Shown: positions 1 to 11,409, counted from the stretch's first letter. The stretch: 64,000 nt of DNA from Plantago major (GCA_026545765.1 CM048840.1:21580765-21644764); one strand, 5' to 3'. Notes: a model not told the origin generated them from the letters alone. Translations and numbers: made by a program.

Positions 1-833
1 CGATTAACGTGACATACCGGTTAACGTGACATATCGGTTAACGTGACACACCGGTTTATGTGACATGTCGGTTTACATGACATACCGATTAACGTGACAC
101 ACCGGTTTACGTGACATATCGGTTAACGTGACACACCGGTTTATGTGACATACCGGTTTACGTGACACATCGGTTTACGTGACATACCGTTTAACGTGAC
201 ATACCGATTAACGTGACACACCGGTTTACGTGACATATCGGTTTACGTGACATATCGATTAACGTGACATATCGATTAACGTGACATACCGGTTTACGTG
301 TCACACCGGTTTACGTGACATATCGGTTAACGTGACACATCGGTTTACGTGACATACCGGATAACGTAACACATCGGTTAACGTGACATACCGGATAACG
401 TGACATACCGATTAACGTGACACACCGGTTTACGTGACATATCGGTTTACGTGACACATCGGTTAACGTGACATATCGGTTTACGTGACATACCGGTTTA
501 CGTGACACATCGGTTAACGTGACATACCGGTTTACGTGACATATCAGTTTACGTGATACATCGGTTAACGTGACATATCGGTTTACGTGACATACCGGTT
601 TACGTGACACATCGGTTAACGTGACATACCGGTTTACGTGACATATCAGTTTACGTGACACATCGGTTAACGTGACACACCGGATAACGTAACATATCGG
701 TTAACGTGACACACTGGTTAACGTGACATATCGGTTAACGTGACATACCGGTTTACGTGACATACCGGTTTACGTGACACACCGGATAACGTAACACATC
801 AGTTAACGTGACATATCGGTTTACGTGACATAT
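1..833. repeat. 17-bp tandem repeat array, 49 copies
   Basis: A 17-bp unit of the form CGGTTTACGTGACATAC is repeated head to tail. Unit boundaries checked at 52, 307, 596 and 834 fall exactly on multiples of 17, so 1-833 holds 49 units with no net insertion or deletion. Variation is confined to a few positions (GTTTAC/GTTAAC/GATTAAC; ACATAC/ACATAT/ACACAC/ACACAT). Every unit keeps a core close to ACGTGACA. The array may extend beyond the left edge. It stops about 10 bp before a TATA box serving the transposase gene at 940, so it could be a subterminal or promoter array of that MULE, but no matching array was seen on the element's other side. Long reading frames here are products of the period (three units make 17 codons). 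Confidence 0.95.
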
Positions 834-842
834 CTACACTTC

Positions 843-848
843 TATAAA
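843..848 (+). promoter_or_regulatory. TATA box of MULE transposase gene
   Basis: TATAAA lies 92 bp before the ATG at 940, directly after the tandem array, and is followed by a C-rich stretch. Spacing suits a leader of roughly 65 nt. Confidence 0.6.
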
Positions 849-939
849 TCCCCCACCCCCACCATCATTCTAAAAAACTCCACACTTGATTGAAACAAAC
901 ATTCTACTCTAAATACTTCAAATCCCAAACACGTATACT

Positions 940-3138
940 ATGAGTCACTCACCTATTTCATATATTTCATCCGATGATGCGGCTGTTTTTCCAGATTGCA
1001 GTCAGTTTTTTCAAAACAATCAGAATTTTGATACTCGTGAAGCTGCAGAAACTTGGGTTCGTGCTGTTGGTCGAGAAAACAATATCTTTTTTGCGATATC
1101 ACATTCGAAAGCAAGAAACGTATACATGAGTTGTGAGCGTGGTGGGAGCTATAGAAACACGTCTTCAAGTGATCCCGAAGTGAAATCCAGAAATGCAGTT
1201 GGGACTAAGAAGCACAATTGTCAATTTCAGGTTAAGCTGCATGAGAGGTATCCAGGGGAGTGGAGAGTTTCTATCAGAGAGGGCCACGAAAAACACAATC
1301 ATGCACTCGGGAATTACCCCCATTCGCACACGTCCAGTTCGAAGCTGAATGACGAAGAGTTCTTGCGGGTGATTGAAATGCTACAGTGCGGAATGCCACC
1401 TAGAGAAATTCTCAGGAAACTCAAAAAGGAGTTCACAAACAACTGTAGTGTCCTACGACACATATACAATGCTGACCAGAAATATCAACGTATGGAGATG
1501 GGATCAATGGCCCCAATGGATTATTTCTTGCATATGTTGGAAAAACATCATTATATATTTACACACTCACAAGTGCAGGGTACTAACATATTGGAGGGAA
1601 TTTTCTTAGCTCATCCTAATACAAGGGAGATGATCCGTTTGTTCCCGCAAGTTGTCCTCATGGATGCAACCTACAAGACAAATTTGTACGACATGCCTTT
1701 GGTGGAACTGATTGGCGTCTTACCCACTGGGCAAAACTATCACATAGCTTTCATTTTCCTCTCGAACGAAAGGACGTCAAGTTATGTGTGGGGGCTTACA
1801 CAATTGCGGGAGTTGTTTGCTGAGTGTGGTGTCTCACCGGGGGTTTTTGTTACCGACAGAGAGTTAGCGGCAATGAATGTGATTAATATCATATTTTCAG
1901 AAGCAGCACACCTACTGTGTCGGAGGCACATAGAAAAGGATGTGCAGGCTAAAGTAAACAAGTTGTGTGGTTCCACAAAGTATCAAGGGGCCGTAAAATC
2001 CAGATGGGATCGCATCGTGCATGCAAAGACTGCGGAACTCCATGAGCAGGCTGTTGCAGAAATGGCGGAGGCCTGGCGAAGACTACCGGCTGTCATGGAG
2101 TACGTACGGAGTACATGGTTGGACCCATATCGTGAGCGATTTGTCCTCGCTTGGACCAAGAACATTCTACACTACGGCACAAACACGACCAACAGGTGAT
2201 TCTATTTATCGTCATAAAGCCACTCGTACATTAGTTTATTTCGTATTGCACTACTAGCCCATAATTACAGTTATGCCGAAACTGACATTTCAACACTGTA
2301 AATTGGTTGCAGAGTTGAATCTGCTCACGCCAGGTACAAGTTGTGGTTGGGTCCTTCAAATCAAAAGTTTCACCGGGCATTCCCGAAACTGCATAACCTA
2401 CTTGAAATGCATTTTGATGCGATCCGCACAGAGTTTGAGAGATCTCTTACGATTAAGCCTCATTCTACAACAAGTCACATCTTTCGTAGGCTGGGAGGTG
2501 TGGTTTCACATCTTGCCATTGACAAAATGGTGAAAGAAATGGACGATGTTAATCCCAGTGATTGCGATCACACATTGCACACAAGTTTCGGACTAATGTG
2601 CGCATGTCAATTGGCCGTCAAGTTGAGAAATAGGAGGACCGTCCACCCGGTTCACGATCTAAACGTGTTCTGGAGAACTCTTCACATGGGGGAACCACCT
2701 GAAACTAGGCAGCAGAGTGTACGGGACCAGTTTATTGACTGGGTGAGGGACCGCAGCGAGACTACCACGGAGGAGGAAATGAGATCGTATTTTGACGATT
2801 CGAGTGCGTCACAGTCATTCCTCGAGGAGCCAATCGTAAACCAACGAAGAGGTAGGCGACCTAGAGCAACAGGGAGTAGGATCCCATCTGCTTGGGAGCA
2901 CCAACACGCGAATCAATCACGACGGAATTCCACCCCAAGCAATGCAGGTTCAGGTTCGCAAGCAAGTACTGGTAGATCATTTAAATACCAGTGTCAAATG
3001 CCGCAACAAACTGTACACTTCATTAGAGGTTGGACTAATGTCGTCTCCGATGGAAACTGCGGTTTTAGGGTTATAGCACAACTCAATACCGATCCAAGAC
3101 CGGTGGCAGACGTCGCGAGGAACTTATGGAGGAGTTGA
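940..3138 (+). CDS. MULE (FAR1-like) transposase, two exons, with start of an OTU domain
   Basis: Mutator-like transposase of the plant FAR1/FHY3-related class. Exon 1 is 940-2195 and exon 2 begins at 2313. The 117-bp intron 2196-2312 has GT-AG ends and splices within the conserved TTNRVESAH block, which reads correctly only after splicing. Exon 1 (418 residues) has a FAR1/WRKY-GCM1 type zinc-binding region at about residues 30-130 (C94, H118 and H120 visible), then a MULE DDE core at about 235-335 with D242 in MDATYK, D306 in VTDRE and CRRHIEKD near 327-334. The third acidic residue is the E of VESAH at the splice. Exon 2 adds a linker rich in R, S and Q and then the cysteine motif of an OTU-type protease (SDGNCGFR, about 3049-3072). 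The frame ends soon after at a stop at 3138, where homology continues in other frames. The core looks intact; the OTU part is broken. Confidence 0.85.
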
Positions 3139-3556
3139 ACAACCACATGGAGCTTTACGTCCCGAAATGGGGCAACAAAGGGTCAAAAATAACTAGTCGT
3201 TGAATCGGTTTGCGTGCCCATGTAACAACCCATGGTGGTATACACTCCCGGATATGGGCTTTCTTACAGCTACAATGTACCAACGGGTCTTGAGCTGCTA
3301 TGCAAAGACTGGGAGTCTTACATATTTTCCATTGGAGTGTCGTTCACAGATGGACTCACCATCTCCGGACCCTCCATTGACTAATGAAGAGTGGACAATG
3401 GGATTCGTTGATAACAATCACTATATTAGGTTGCGCGTGATAGATGAATGCCCACTTCCACCATTATGGATGTCATGGGAATCTGCTAGAGAGGAAAGAA
3501 TAAGCCATTGGATACAACATTATTCCGTTCGGCTACGCCAATGGTTTTTGTTCTAG
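3119..3556 (+). pseudogene. Frameshifted remainder of the MULE OTU domain
   Basis: Sequence continuing the OTU cysteine-protease domain after the frame is lost. From about 3119 a second frame encodes a piece typical of plant OTU-MULE proteins (EELNNHMELYVPKWG). After a stop near 3190 another frame (from 3200) encodes the rest, including NPWWYTLPDMGF and NNHYIRL, which carries the catalytic histidine, to a stop at 3556. At least two small indels or stops separate the pieces. Either the OTU part has decayed, or the sequence carries errors here. Confidence 0.75.
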
Positions 3557-5375
3557 TTTATGCTTTCAATTTTATGTTGTGTTACGTATTTATAGTGAAA
3601 TGAGTGAAAATTCATGTTGTCGTAATTAAAATAAATATGATTCCACCTTTACTGAAATAGTTCTTTATGTACAATAAATAAATAAATAATTGTTAAAAGA
3701 ATAGTTTTCTATTCAAGTTCGTTCGTGTTCAAATTGTAACCTTTTTTTCGGAAGCATTTCGATTTAAGTTCGAATTAAAGTTAAAGTTGCAAATTCAAAA
3801 TAATTAAATTTAAATTTAAAAAAAATATTGTCGGTCAAACGGGCCATTTTAATTGAAAAAAAAAAGTTGGAAAAAAAAATTTAAAAACTGAAAGAAAAAA
3901 AAAAAGGAAATGGCGGTTAGAGAATCGAAAAAAATGGCTTTCTCAACCGGCCATTTATTGTTTTTTTTTTCTGGCTGCCAGCAGCTTTTAATTTTTTCTC
4001 CCCCCCCCCCCCAATTTTTCAACTTTTTACACTTTACACCAAAAAAAAAAAAACGAAAATTTTTTCGATGTTTTTTATTGTTGAAATTTGTATTCAATCG
4101 TGCATGTTAATGTTATTGTGTTTGTGTAAACGAGTTATTTCGATTTTACGTTCATTTTTAAATTTTTTTTTGAGTTAGGGGCATTTTTGGTAAGTACACA
4201 AATAATTGGTGCTGCGTTTAGCAAAAAAAGTGTTGCGTTTAACATTAGTGATTTGAGATAGCAAAATTTGCATGCAAGTACCTTAATGATGTTCATTTTT
4301 CGATTAAGGGCTCAACTTTTCCAAAAATACACTACAAGATAGAAACCCCTTTTGCAATAAGTTTCGCTACAGTACATGAACGTCCAGTCGAATCAAAACT
4401 GGCCTAACAGAGCGATAAATAGTGCATTTTCAAATAACTTGTCATTTTTCTCTTTTAAAAATAATGCGTAACGCACTCCAATTACTCTTTATGTATTGAT
4501 GTGATTTTATATAACTATTACAACACTTATTAACAATTTAGGTCATTTATTCAAGAGTAAGCTTGTGTTTGCAAATGCTTAAAAAAGTACTTTTGTGATT
4601 TTGAAGTAGTAACATTAATTTTTTAGTGTTTTATATCACAACTTCTGCTGCAATTTTTCTGGACTAAAGCAGGTAACCTCCAAAAGCAGATAAACAACCC
4701 AATAGCTGCTTCTAACTGCTTTAAGCAAGTTGTAGCTTTTTTTTTTCAATTAAAAACAACTAATTAAATTAATTTTTGCAATTACTAAAACTTTTGATTT
4801 TACAATTTTAAGCTGCTTTTTATCTAAATATCAAACACTACTAACTTTTACTTAAAATAAACTTTAATCAACTTTTAGTAGAAGCAAACAAAAAAACACA
4901 AGTAAAAGCATTTCCAAACACACACTAAATATAGTAGTAGGGAAAACTTTTCTAATCTATAAGAAAATTCGAATTTCACAAAAAAAAAAAAATAAATAAA
5001 AAAAATACAAACCGATTATTGTATTTCATATAAATACTCCAAATAAACAAAACAATCTATCACAAAATCCCATATCACTGAACCATTTTTCTCTCTAAAA
5101 AAATCTACAGATAAACATCCATCGATCAGGCAAAGCTCGTCTTCATCCACGACGGAGAATCTAGCCGGTGACGTTCTGCGATCTTGGCGATCGAAAATGC
5201 TTCGTTGAACTCTGATCGGCAGCCCTATCCCGAGAGAAAAAGCTCGCGTCGTCGTCTTCTTACGGTCGACTGTCGGAACCACGACGGAGAAGCTCCAGAT
5301 CCGAGATTGCACCTAAAATAGAATCCGATTTGCCCGATCTGAAAATTCCGAAAAAGGAGAATAATCACAAACTTT
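3557..5375. other. AT-rich non-coding stretch
   Basis: No supportable gene. Contains homopolymer runs (A/T tracts and a C10 run near 4003-4012) and, at about 4622-4928, a segment whose two ends read TTTAGTGT and ACACTAAA and which has internal AAGCAG/CTGCTT copies; this could be a small hAT-like MITE but the match is short. A GC-richer island at about 5110-5320 is open on the minus strand for 98 codons, with no recognised domain. Confidence 0.4.
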
Positions 5376-5498
5376 GTGGCTGTTAGATGTAGGGTGAAAT
5401 GGAGTGAGGATAAGGTTGTTGCTGATCTCTTATTAGATGTCTTCGCTTTGCCGAATACAGTACAGAGATTGAAGGCCGATGTTGCATTCTACGTATAA
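5376..5498 (+). other. Exon-like island, unrecognised
   Basis: A frame of 40 codons with coding-like composition (KWSEDKVVADLLLDVFALP) ends at TAA 5496-5498. It stands out from the AT-rich flanks. No family is recognised. It may belong with the second island at 6540-6676 as a captured or decayed gene fragment; the link is inference. Confidence 0.25.
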
Positions 5499-5699
5499 AT
5501 TAATGAATAATGACGGTAATCCGTGAGAATGTTTTGCAATCTTCTCCTAACAACTCCTTTTCTTTTACTTCTCCTTTATTTGCATTTCACGTGGTGTGGT
5601 TGTTGTCATGTATTTTGGATCTCTTGTTGTCTTCCTTCAGCGTTTGTCCCTGTGTGGTCTACTTTTGCTCATTGGCTGTGCTCTCTCTCTCTCTTGATA

Positions 5700-6538
5700 A
5701 TTGTGTTATTCTCGTTGTGTATAGTGTTATTCATAACGAAATCGGTGCTAGTTTCGATTGTTATGTTTTTAATAGATGTTGTTATAGTTTTAAGTATCAT
5801 GGTTATGTTTTTAACTTGCATTGAATGTTTATGTTCGTTATTGTTTTAACGCATATGTTTTAAGACCTATCATTGTAGTTTTAAGCAATAATGTTATGGT
5901 TTTAAGCTTCTGGTGAAATATTTATGATTTAATTTTTCCAAATGTTTTTCTATAGTTTTAAAAGTCATTGTTATAGTTTTAAGAGTCATTGTTATAGATT
6001 TAAGCATCAATGCTGCTGTTTTTAACTTGTGTTGCATGTTCTGCTTTGTTATAGTTTTAAAATGCATTGTTATAATTTTAAAATGCACAGTTATGGTTTT
6101 AAGCTTCAATGTTACTGTTTATACCCTGTGTTGAATATTTTTGCATGTTATTAGTTTTAGTGCATATGTTATAGTTTTAACACCTATTTGTTGTAGTTTT
6201 AAACATCAACATTAGACTTTTTAGCTTCCGATAAAACATTTATGATTTGATTGTTTGCAGATGGTATGTTATAGTTTTAAGAAGCATTATTATAGTTTTA
6301 CAAGGCACTGCTATGTTTTTAAGCATCAACGTTACTGTTTTTAGCTTGTATTGCATATTCCTGCTTTGTTATAGTTTCAAGAGGTATTGTTATAGTTTAA
6401 ACAGACACTATATGTTTTAAGCATCAATTTTACTATTTTTGGCTTGTTTTGCATGTTCCTTTTTTGTTTTACACACAAATGTGATAGTATTAAAGAGAGT
6501 TGTTATGGTTTTAAACCAGTTAGTAAATGTTTTAAGCA
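5700..6538. repeat. Interspersed GTTATAGTTTTAAG repeats with ~0.3-kb higher-order unit
   Basis: Many copies of a motif close to GTTATAGTTTTAAG occur between 5770 and 6520. A longer phrase starting AAGCATCAA and continuing through CTGTTTTTA to GTTGCATGTTC recurs near 6002, 6319 and 6419. TTTATGATTTRAT recurs near 5921 and 6240. The segment precedes a possible splice acceptor at 6538, so it may be intron sequence. Confidence 0.6.
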
Positions 6539-6539
6539 G

Positions 6540-6676
6540 GTGATGACGATGACATCGAGTTTGATGATAGTTCTCTCAAAGGTGTCATTGCAGTATTGAA
6601 GCAACAAAGCACAAGCAGCAAAATGCAGGAAGCCGAAGTTCACCATATTTTAACAACTCAGTTTTCATCAGTATAA
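6540..6676 (+). other. Exon-like island after a possible splice acceptor
   Basis: After AAGCAG (acceptor AG at 6538-6539) a frame opens with GDDDDIEFDDSSLKGVIAVL and ends at TAA 6674-6676. Acidic start, amphipathic middle and lack of stops suggest a terminal exon. No family recognised and no matching 5' exon established. Confidence 0.3.
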
Positions 6677-6849
6677 AAACACCAAATGCATGTTTATTGT
6701 ACTTTTTTTTCCATATGAAAATAGATGTTTTAAAACCTTTGAATGACTGAATGTTTAAAATTGTTCTCAAGTATCTTATTTTAAGCTTGTTTATTGATGT
6801 TTTAATGTCATCCATGAAACTTTTAGACTTGTTTAATGGTGGTTTCATG

Positions 6850-7090
6850 ATATTAGATTATCACTTAAAACTATAACAAACCATCTTAAAAATTATCATG
6901 TAACTCCTTAAAACCATCACACTTCTCTTAAAAAATAACAAAAAAGGTTAAAATTATGATTGAAATATACAATAATGACTCATTAAAACCATCACATCAT
7001 CTCTTAAAATATTAATAAATACGTTAAAACTGTAAGTAAAACTTTCAATGTCAACAACTTAAAACCATAACATAATCTATTAAAAGCATA
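6850..7090. repeat. Inverted copies of the GTTATAGTTTTAAG motif
   Basis: CTTAAAACTATAAC-like strings (near 6866, 6890, 6925, 6980, 7060, 7080) are the reverse complement of the motif repeated at 5770-6520, giving a large loose inverted arrangement around the island at 6540-6676, as in transposons with subterminal repeats. Confidence 0.45.
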
Positions 7091-8767
7091 ACGAAAAATG
7101 TGTGTCTCGACAGTTTTTTAAGAAACTCGGCCGGTCGGACCGCTAAAACTCAAAAACCGTGAAAAAGCAAAAAAAAAAAACTTAATTTTCCTATTTTTTT
7201 AAGAAAATCTTACATTTTTCAATACTTTGGATTTATTCAATAATATATTTGATAGTGTGTACTCAAGAATATAAACATATTACATTGTTCTTAATATACA
7301 ACGTGCGGTTTTTCAAATGAAAAAGATGACCAAGTTATCTTTTTATTATGGTGGTTAATAGAAAGTATACACGGGACTTGAGTTCACTTAAGTAAGGTAT
7401 CGAGTTCGGCGCATGGATGTAAAAAACAGATTCTTGAGAGCCCTCAAAAAGTAAGGCGGTCTTTCATTTGAATTAATGATGTAGCGGATAGCAGTTAGAA
7501 ATCGAAAGAAAAAATATAAAGTATACAAAATGTACACTGACATTATTGAGTACTCCTTTTTTTTTTTTTTTTTAACGTATAGTATAACCCACAATATATT
7601 TTTTGAATTTTACCCAACTTTTTTTTTGTTGAAACATTAGAAAGAAAGAACCAAAGGGGAATAAATATAGGCAATCCCAATTCCAAAATACTATGAATTT
7701 ACCAGGATGTTTAAAGTTTATTTAAAAAATTTGAATTAACTTTTAATATCTATCCATCCATATTCCATCCATCCATATATTATATAAAGCACAAGGGGCT
7801 AAACCTGATCAGATTCATTCACTCCTATGTGAAATTTTATGGAATTAGTTGTATTTAAACCAGTATATATTTCACTGTTAGTTTTGGTATGTTGACTGTG
7901 TATATAGTTTTTATTAAATCTCATATAACTTTATCTACAAAATTACGAAAAGTATTTTGAACATGACGTGACAAGACAAATCCATAGACACTAATCATGA
8001 ATACTATTATTAATTAAATAATTTTTTATTCCTTTAAATAAAATATAAATTTATTAAATAAGATAAAATGAAATAATGAAAATTTTAAAATAGAGCCGCC
8101 GTAACATTTGAAATTATATTTGAAGAAGAATAATTTTTGTGTGTGGTGAGAGAGAACATACCATCCCAAGGGTTGTTGGAACCAACCTGATAACTGCGTT
8201 ATACACTTTTGTATTTTATTGTGATTCGGATTGAAGTATAAGTTATTAATTAACGTATTAGCTATGGGTAGAGGACTGAATATAAGATAATATATGTTAG
8301 CAACCCGTCGAGTCCTGAACAGGTTCGGGTTGGATCTTACCATTTCAAAGCATATACGTCATGATGGTTCGTATTCGTACTATATATTTTTTATAGTTAC
8401 CATAAAAAAAAATACAGTAATATAGTATTTGACGAAGAACTACCCACACCAACACAAGTAAGTACGAATTTTTCAATATAATTGTTACTACAACTGTACA
8501 AGAGACTTAGATTCTAAAGCTGAAGCATTATCAGACTAAAGAAAAGGATTAGCCCAACTATCTTAATGCAATTTTTGTGCTTCTGTGTAACATTCTGAAA
8601 GTTGAGTATCCAAACGTAATATCCAATTTTGATGAGGTAATGTTAGTCAGTAATTAAAAGTCAACCAAGTAAAAACACAAAAGAAGAAGAAAGATAGAAA
8701 ATTACAATCCATTTACAATGATCACAGATCAAATGAGTAATTAGTAAAAGAAATATGAACCATGTTA
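7091..8767. other. AT-rich intergenic DNA
   Basis: No gene recognised. Short simple repeats only, for example CCATCCATATTCCATCCATCC near 7750-7775 and a poly-T tract near 7558-7573. Confidence 0.4.
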
Positions 8768-9004
8768 TCAAGCGGAAAAGAAACCATTGCTAGCAGCAAT
8801 ACTGATCTGATACTCAGGTGCCAAAATCCCCTTGATCAATTTCACCTTCTCCTCTTCCATTGCTGCAAAAATCTTCTCTTTATTAAAAGACCCTTTCAAA
8901 TTCTGGCCCAGAAATCCCACACAGGACATGAGACCAATCTTCTCATCTGAATTCTTCACCCTTCTTTCATACTCTTCTGCCACCAACATTGCTATATCTG
9001 CCAT
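8768..9004 (-). CDS. Small conserved-looking plant protein, 78 residues, function unknown
   Basis: Single-exon gene on the minus strand, ATG at 9004-9002, stop at 8770-8768. The protein starts MADIAMLVAEEYERR, is rich in charged residues (helical E/K segment at about 45-58) and ends in ASNGFFSA. There is no signal peptide or membrane span, so it is probably cytosolic or nuclear. A TATA box lies about 125 bp upstream and no frame damage is visible, unlike the surrounding transposons. The start and end recall a family of small stress-inducible plant proteins, but I cannot name it with confidence. Confidence 0.7.
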   Translation of the reverse strand: MADIAMLVAEEYERRVKNSDEKIGLMSCVGFLGQNLKGSFNKEKIFAAMEEEKVKLIKGILAPEYQISIAASNGFFSA

Positions 9005-9126
9005 CTTAATCTCTTCTTCGATTCAAGAAATTAACTAGTATTAGTATTTTGATTGTTTGAAGCTGATTTTTTAAACTGATTTTGGATTTGTTATGACTGA
9101 TGTTGTAATTGGAGTTGGAGAGAGTT

Positions 9127-9136
9127 ATATTTATAG
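9127..9136 (-). promoter_or_regulatory. TATA box of the small gene at 8768-9004
   Basis: On the minus strand the sequence reads CTATAAATAT about 125 bp before the ATG, with the usual spacing for a leader of about 95 nt. Confidence 0.55.
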
Positions 9137-10394
9137 CAACAAGTGGATTGATCTGGATTCTGGTAGTAGGTTGTAAATGTAAATGGAATGGATAAGGCTT
9201 ACACATTACAGGTGACACATGACGGTACCATGTATCAATATAATACTAGGATAATATGGCCGGTTTTGGTCTTCTTGGTCCTGTTTCTTCCTTTTTTCAA
9301 TAGGAACTTCAGGCACAACAATTGCCCATTGTTTTCTACTAAGAAAAACAACACATAATGGGTTTGGTGGAGAGGGTGCATGATTCTTCTCTCTTTTAAA
9401 TCTTTGGCATTTTTCAAGAAATATTATAAAGTTGACCATATTTCTTTTTAAAAATAAACTTCACGTTTAAACCCAGTTTCAAAAGATGCCTGAAAAAGGC
9501 CATCTTATTTCAACGATTAAGGTGAAGGATAAAAAGTTAAATTGGATGAGTCTAAGCAATTGAATTTTTTATCTAACGATTTATATCAAATTGTTTGCCC
9601 TAAAAATATTTAAATTAAAAAATATAAATATTGATAAAAATATCCAAATTTACACTCTAAATTCTTCATAAATAAGTATTTTCTTTTTGAATTACCAATT
9701 TTTAATTTCAGTGCTTTTACATTTAGTGGAAATAAACATATCAATTTGTCAATGGAACTCACTCTTACCCACCCCATTCAGATGCTTAGTAAGTCACAAT
9801 GGATGATCGTACCTTGGAGTAGAGCCTGGTATACATGGGTTCGACCGTTTAGCAGTTGTTGTGTACTTCAGAATTGTATTGTATTGGAGAACTTGTAATG
9901 TTAGAATTATTATTATCTATTGAGGATTTGTAATTACTTTATATATTGAATTTAAACCTCTAATGTACCACTCGAGTATATATTATGACAGAAGCGAGCT
10001 TCGTCTTGGCGTGAGCTCATCCTACGATAGACGTCAATGATGCTAAAGAATTTGGTTTGGGGCGTGACATTAATGATCAGAGGAAGCCTTCTAAGAGAAA
10101 TCAATGCTCCAAATTGGTGGAGATAAATACAGAGGTAAACATCAATCCTAGGTCACGAAGAGGCTACCTATTTTTGAACCTATGAGGTCGATTTAGTCAT
10201 GGATGTATGATGATGTATTCTGACATTAAGTTAATCATGTCATAAGATAGTGTGTTACGTGTGACACTCTGCATACTAGTACGAAGATAACTTCCAATAA
10301 ACTCTATAAAAGAGCATATAATAGGTACAGTCTTAATACTAATAAAAACATACTAGTAACATTTTAAGATATTCCTCATTTTTCTCGAAAACTT
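9137..10394. other. AT-rich intergenic DNA
   Basis: No open gene, RNA gene or clear repeat was recognised in this stretch. Confidence 0.4.
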
Positions 10395-10724
10395 TTAAAA
10401 TAGATCGTCAAACTTCACATTTTGACAATAACTACTATTGAATTCATCAACAACGCTTGCAAAAAATCTCGAGCCATTTGTGCCACCTTGTGGCTCCCAA
10501 TTTGGCTCGTTGGAAGGATGCTGGAATAGACCCAATACTCGTTTGCCATCTTCGATGGTCATCTCATCCTTGAAAATTTTCCAAGCAAATTCCATTGACG
10601 TCCATGCCATTATGTCACTCGGTGGAACTTTATCCTCATTTGGAATATGATCTTTCCTGCTGAGATATCGAAGCACCTCCGGCCTCGATTTGAATTTGTT
10701 ACCACTTTTTGGGTCGCCGTAAAT
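10395..10724 (-). CDS. 3' exon of an MBD-like (methyl-CpG-binding domain) gene, partial
   Basis: On the minus strand a splice acceptor (ATCTAG, AG at 10726-10725) is followed by 109 codons ending at TAA. The first residues (IYGDPKSGNKFKSRPEVLRYL) have the pattern of the second half of a plant MBD domain: Y, then DP.SG.KF.S..EVL.YL. The remaining part (AWTSMEFAWKIFKDEM, then RVLGLFQHPSNEPNWEP) has no recognised domain. The N-terminal half of the domain would lie on an upstream exon between 10725 and about 10950, where I could not establish a convincing one. It may be a partial duplicate or the end of a real gene. A second MBD gene lies at 47044-52698. Confidence 0.5.
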   Translation of the reverse strand: MYGDPKSGNKFKSRPEVLRYLSRKDHIPNEDKVPPSDIMAWTSMEFAWKIFKDEMTIEDGKRVLGLFQHPSNEPNWEPQGGTNGSRFFASVVDEFNSSYCQNVKFDDLF

Positions 10725-11163
10725 CTAGATCAACCAAATCTTTGATGTAAATGTACATCATAGCTAGCATTCAAGTTATAGAAAAAAGGTCAAACTAAAA
10801 AATGATTACCAATGAATTCTAATTATAAGATGGACAAAAAACTTGCAACTTACTTTCAATGAAATTCTTGGAATCGAATCAATTGTAGTATAAAATATAA
10901 CTAGCGATGGCGAATCGAATGAGTTTTGATTGAAGAAACGAAGCCTTAAAAACTTACAAATTCAAATAAAAAACCCAAGACAAATATTCCCCATGTTATA
11001 AAAATCATATGCATCATAAACGTTATAACAAATATGCCATGTTCTTCAGATGAAACAAATAGAACTTGTACAAATATGCCTGATGTTCAGTACAATTTTA
11101 TCACTTTGGGAATTTTGGTTGTACATCTAGCACATCTATTTGTACACATCAGTTAGTTTGTTA
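10725..11163. other. Intergenic DNA left of the PIF element
   Basis: No gene recognised. It could contain the missing upstream exon of the MBD-like fragment. The last three bases, TTA (11161-11163), are the left target-site duplication of the PIF element. Confidence 0.4.
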
Positions 11164-11403
11164 GACGAGCTGCATTGCAGCTCGTCACAGCGCGCTGACG
11201 CGCTGCTGGCGCATCAGCGCACTCACCCGTCACATAGTGACGGGTGAGTTTAAATTGGCAGCAGCCTATTGGCTGCTGCCATGTGTCACTCCTTTTATTT
11301 ATTTATTTTGAAAATTCCGTTTAAATTTCAAACGGTTATAACTTTCAAAATAAAAATGTAAAAAATAAATAAAAATCACCAACGACTTTATTTTTTCGAG
11401 ATC

Positions 11404-11409
11404 TATAAA
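11404..11409 (+). promoter_or_regulatory. TATA box of the PIF Myb-like gene
   Basis: TATAAA 125 bp before the ATG at 11534, followed by a pyrimidine-rich leader. Confidence 0.5.

Noticed and set aside
311..661. 116-codon minus-strand open frame with a repeating CHVNRYVTLTDVSRKP pattern
   Set aside because: It is a by-product of the 17-bp repeat, three units making 17 codons; no gene signals.
1..833. CRISPR-like array
   Set aside because: Units abut without spacers, and the DNA is from a plant nuclear genome.
3849..4110. Open frames on both strands rich in F and K
   Set aside because: They arise from long A and T homopolymers in non-coding DNA.
5016..5312. 98-codon minus-strand open frame in a GC-richer island
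   Set aside because: No domain, start context or splice partners recognised; mentioned only as an island.
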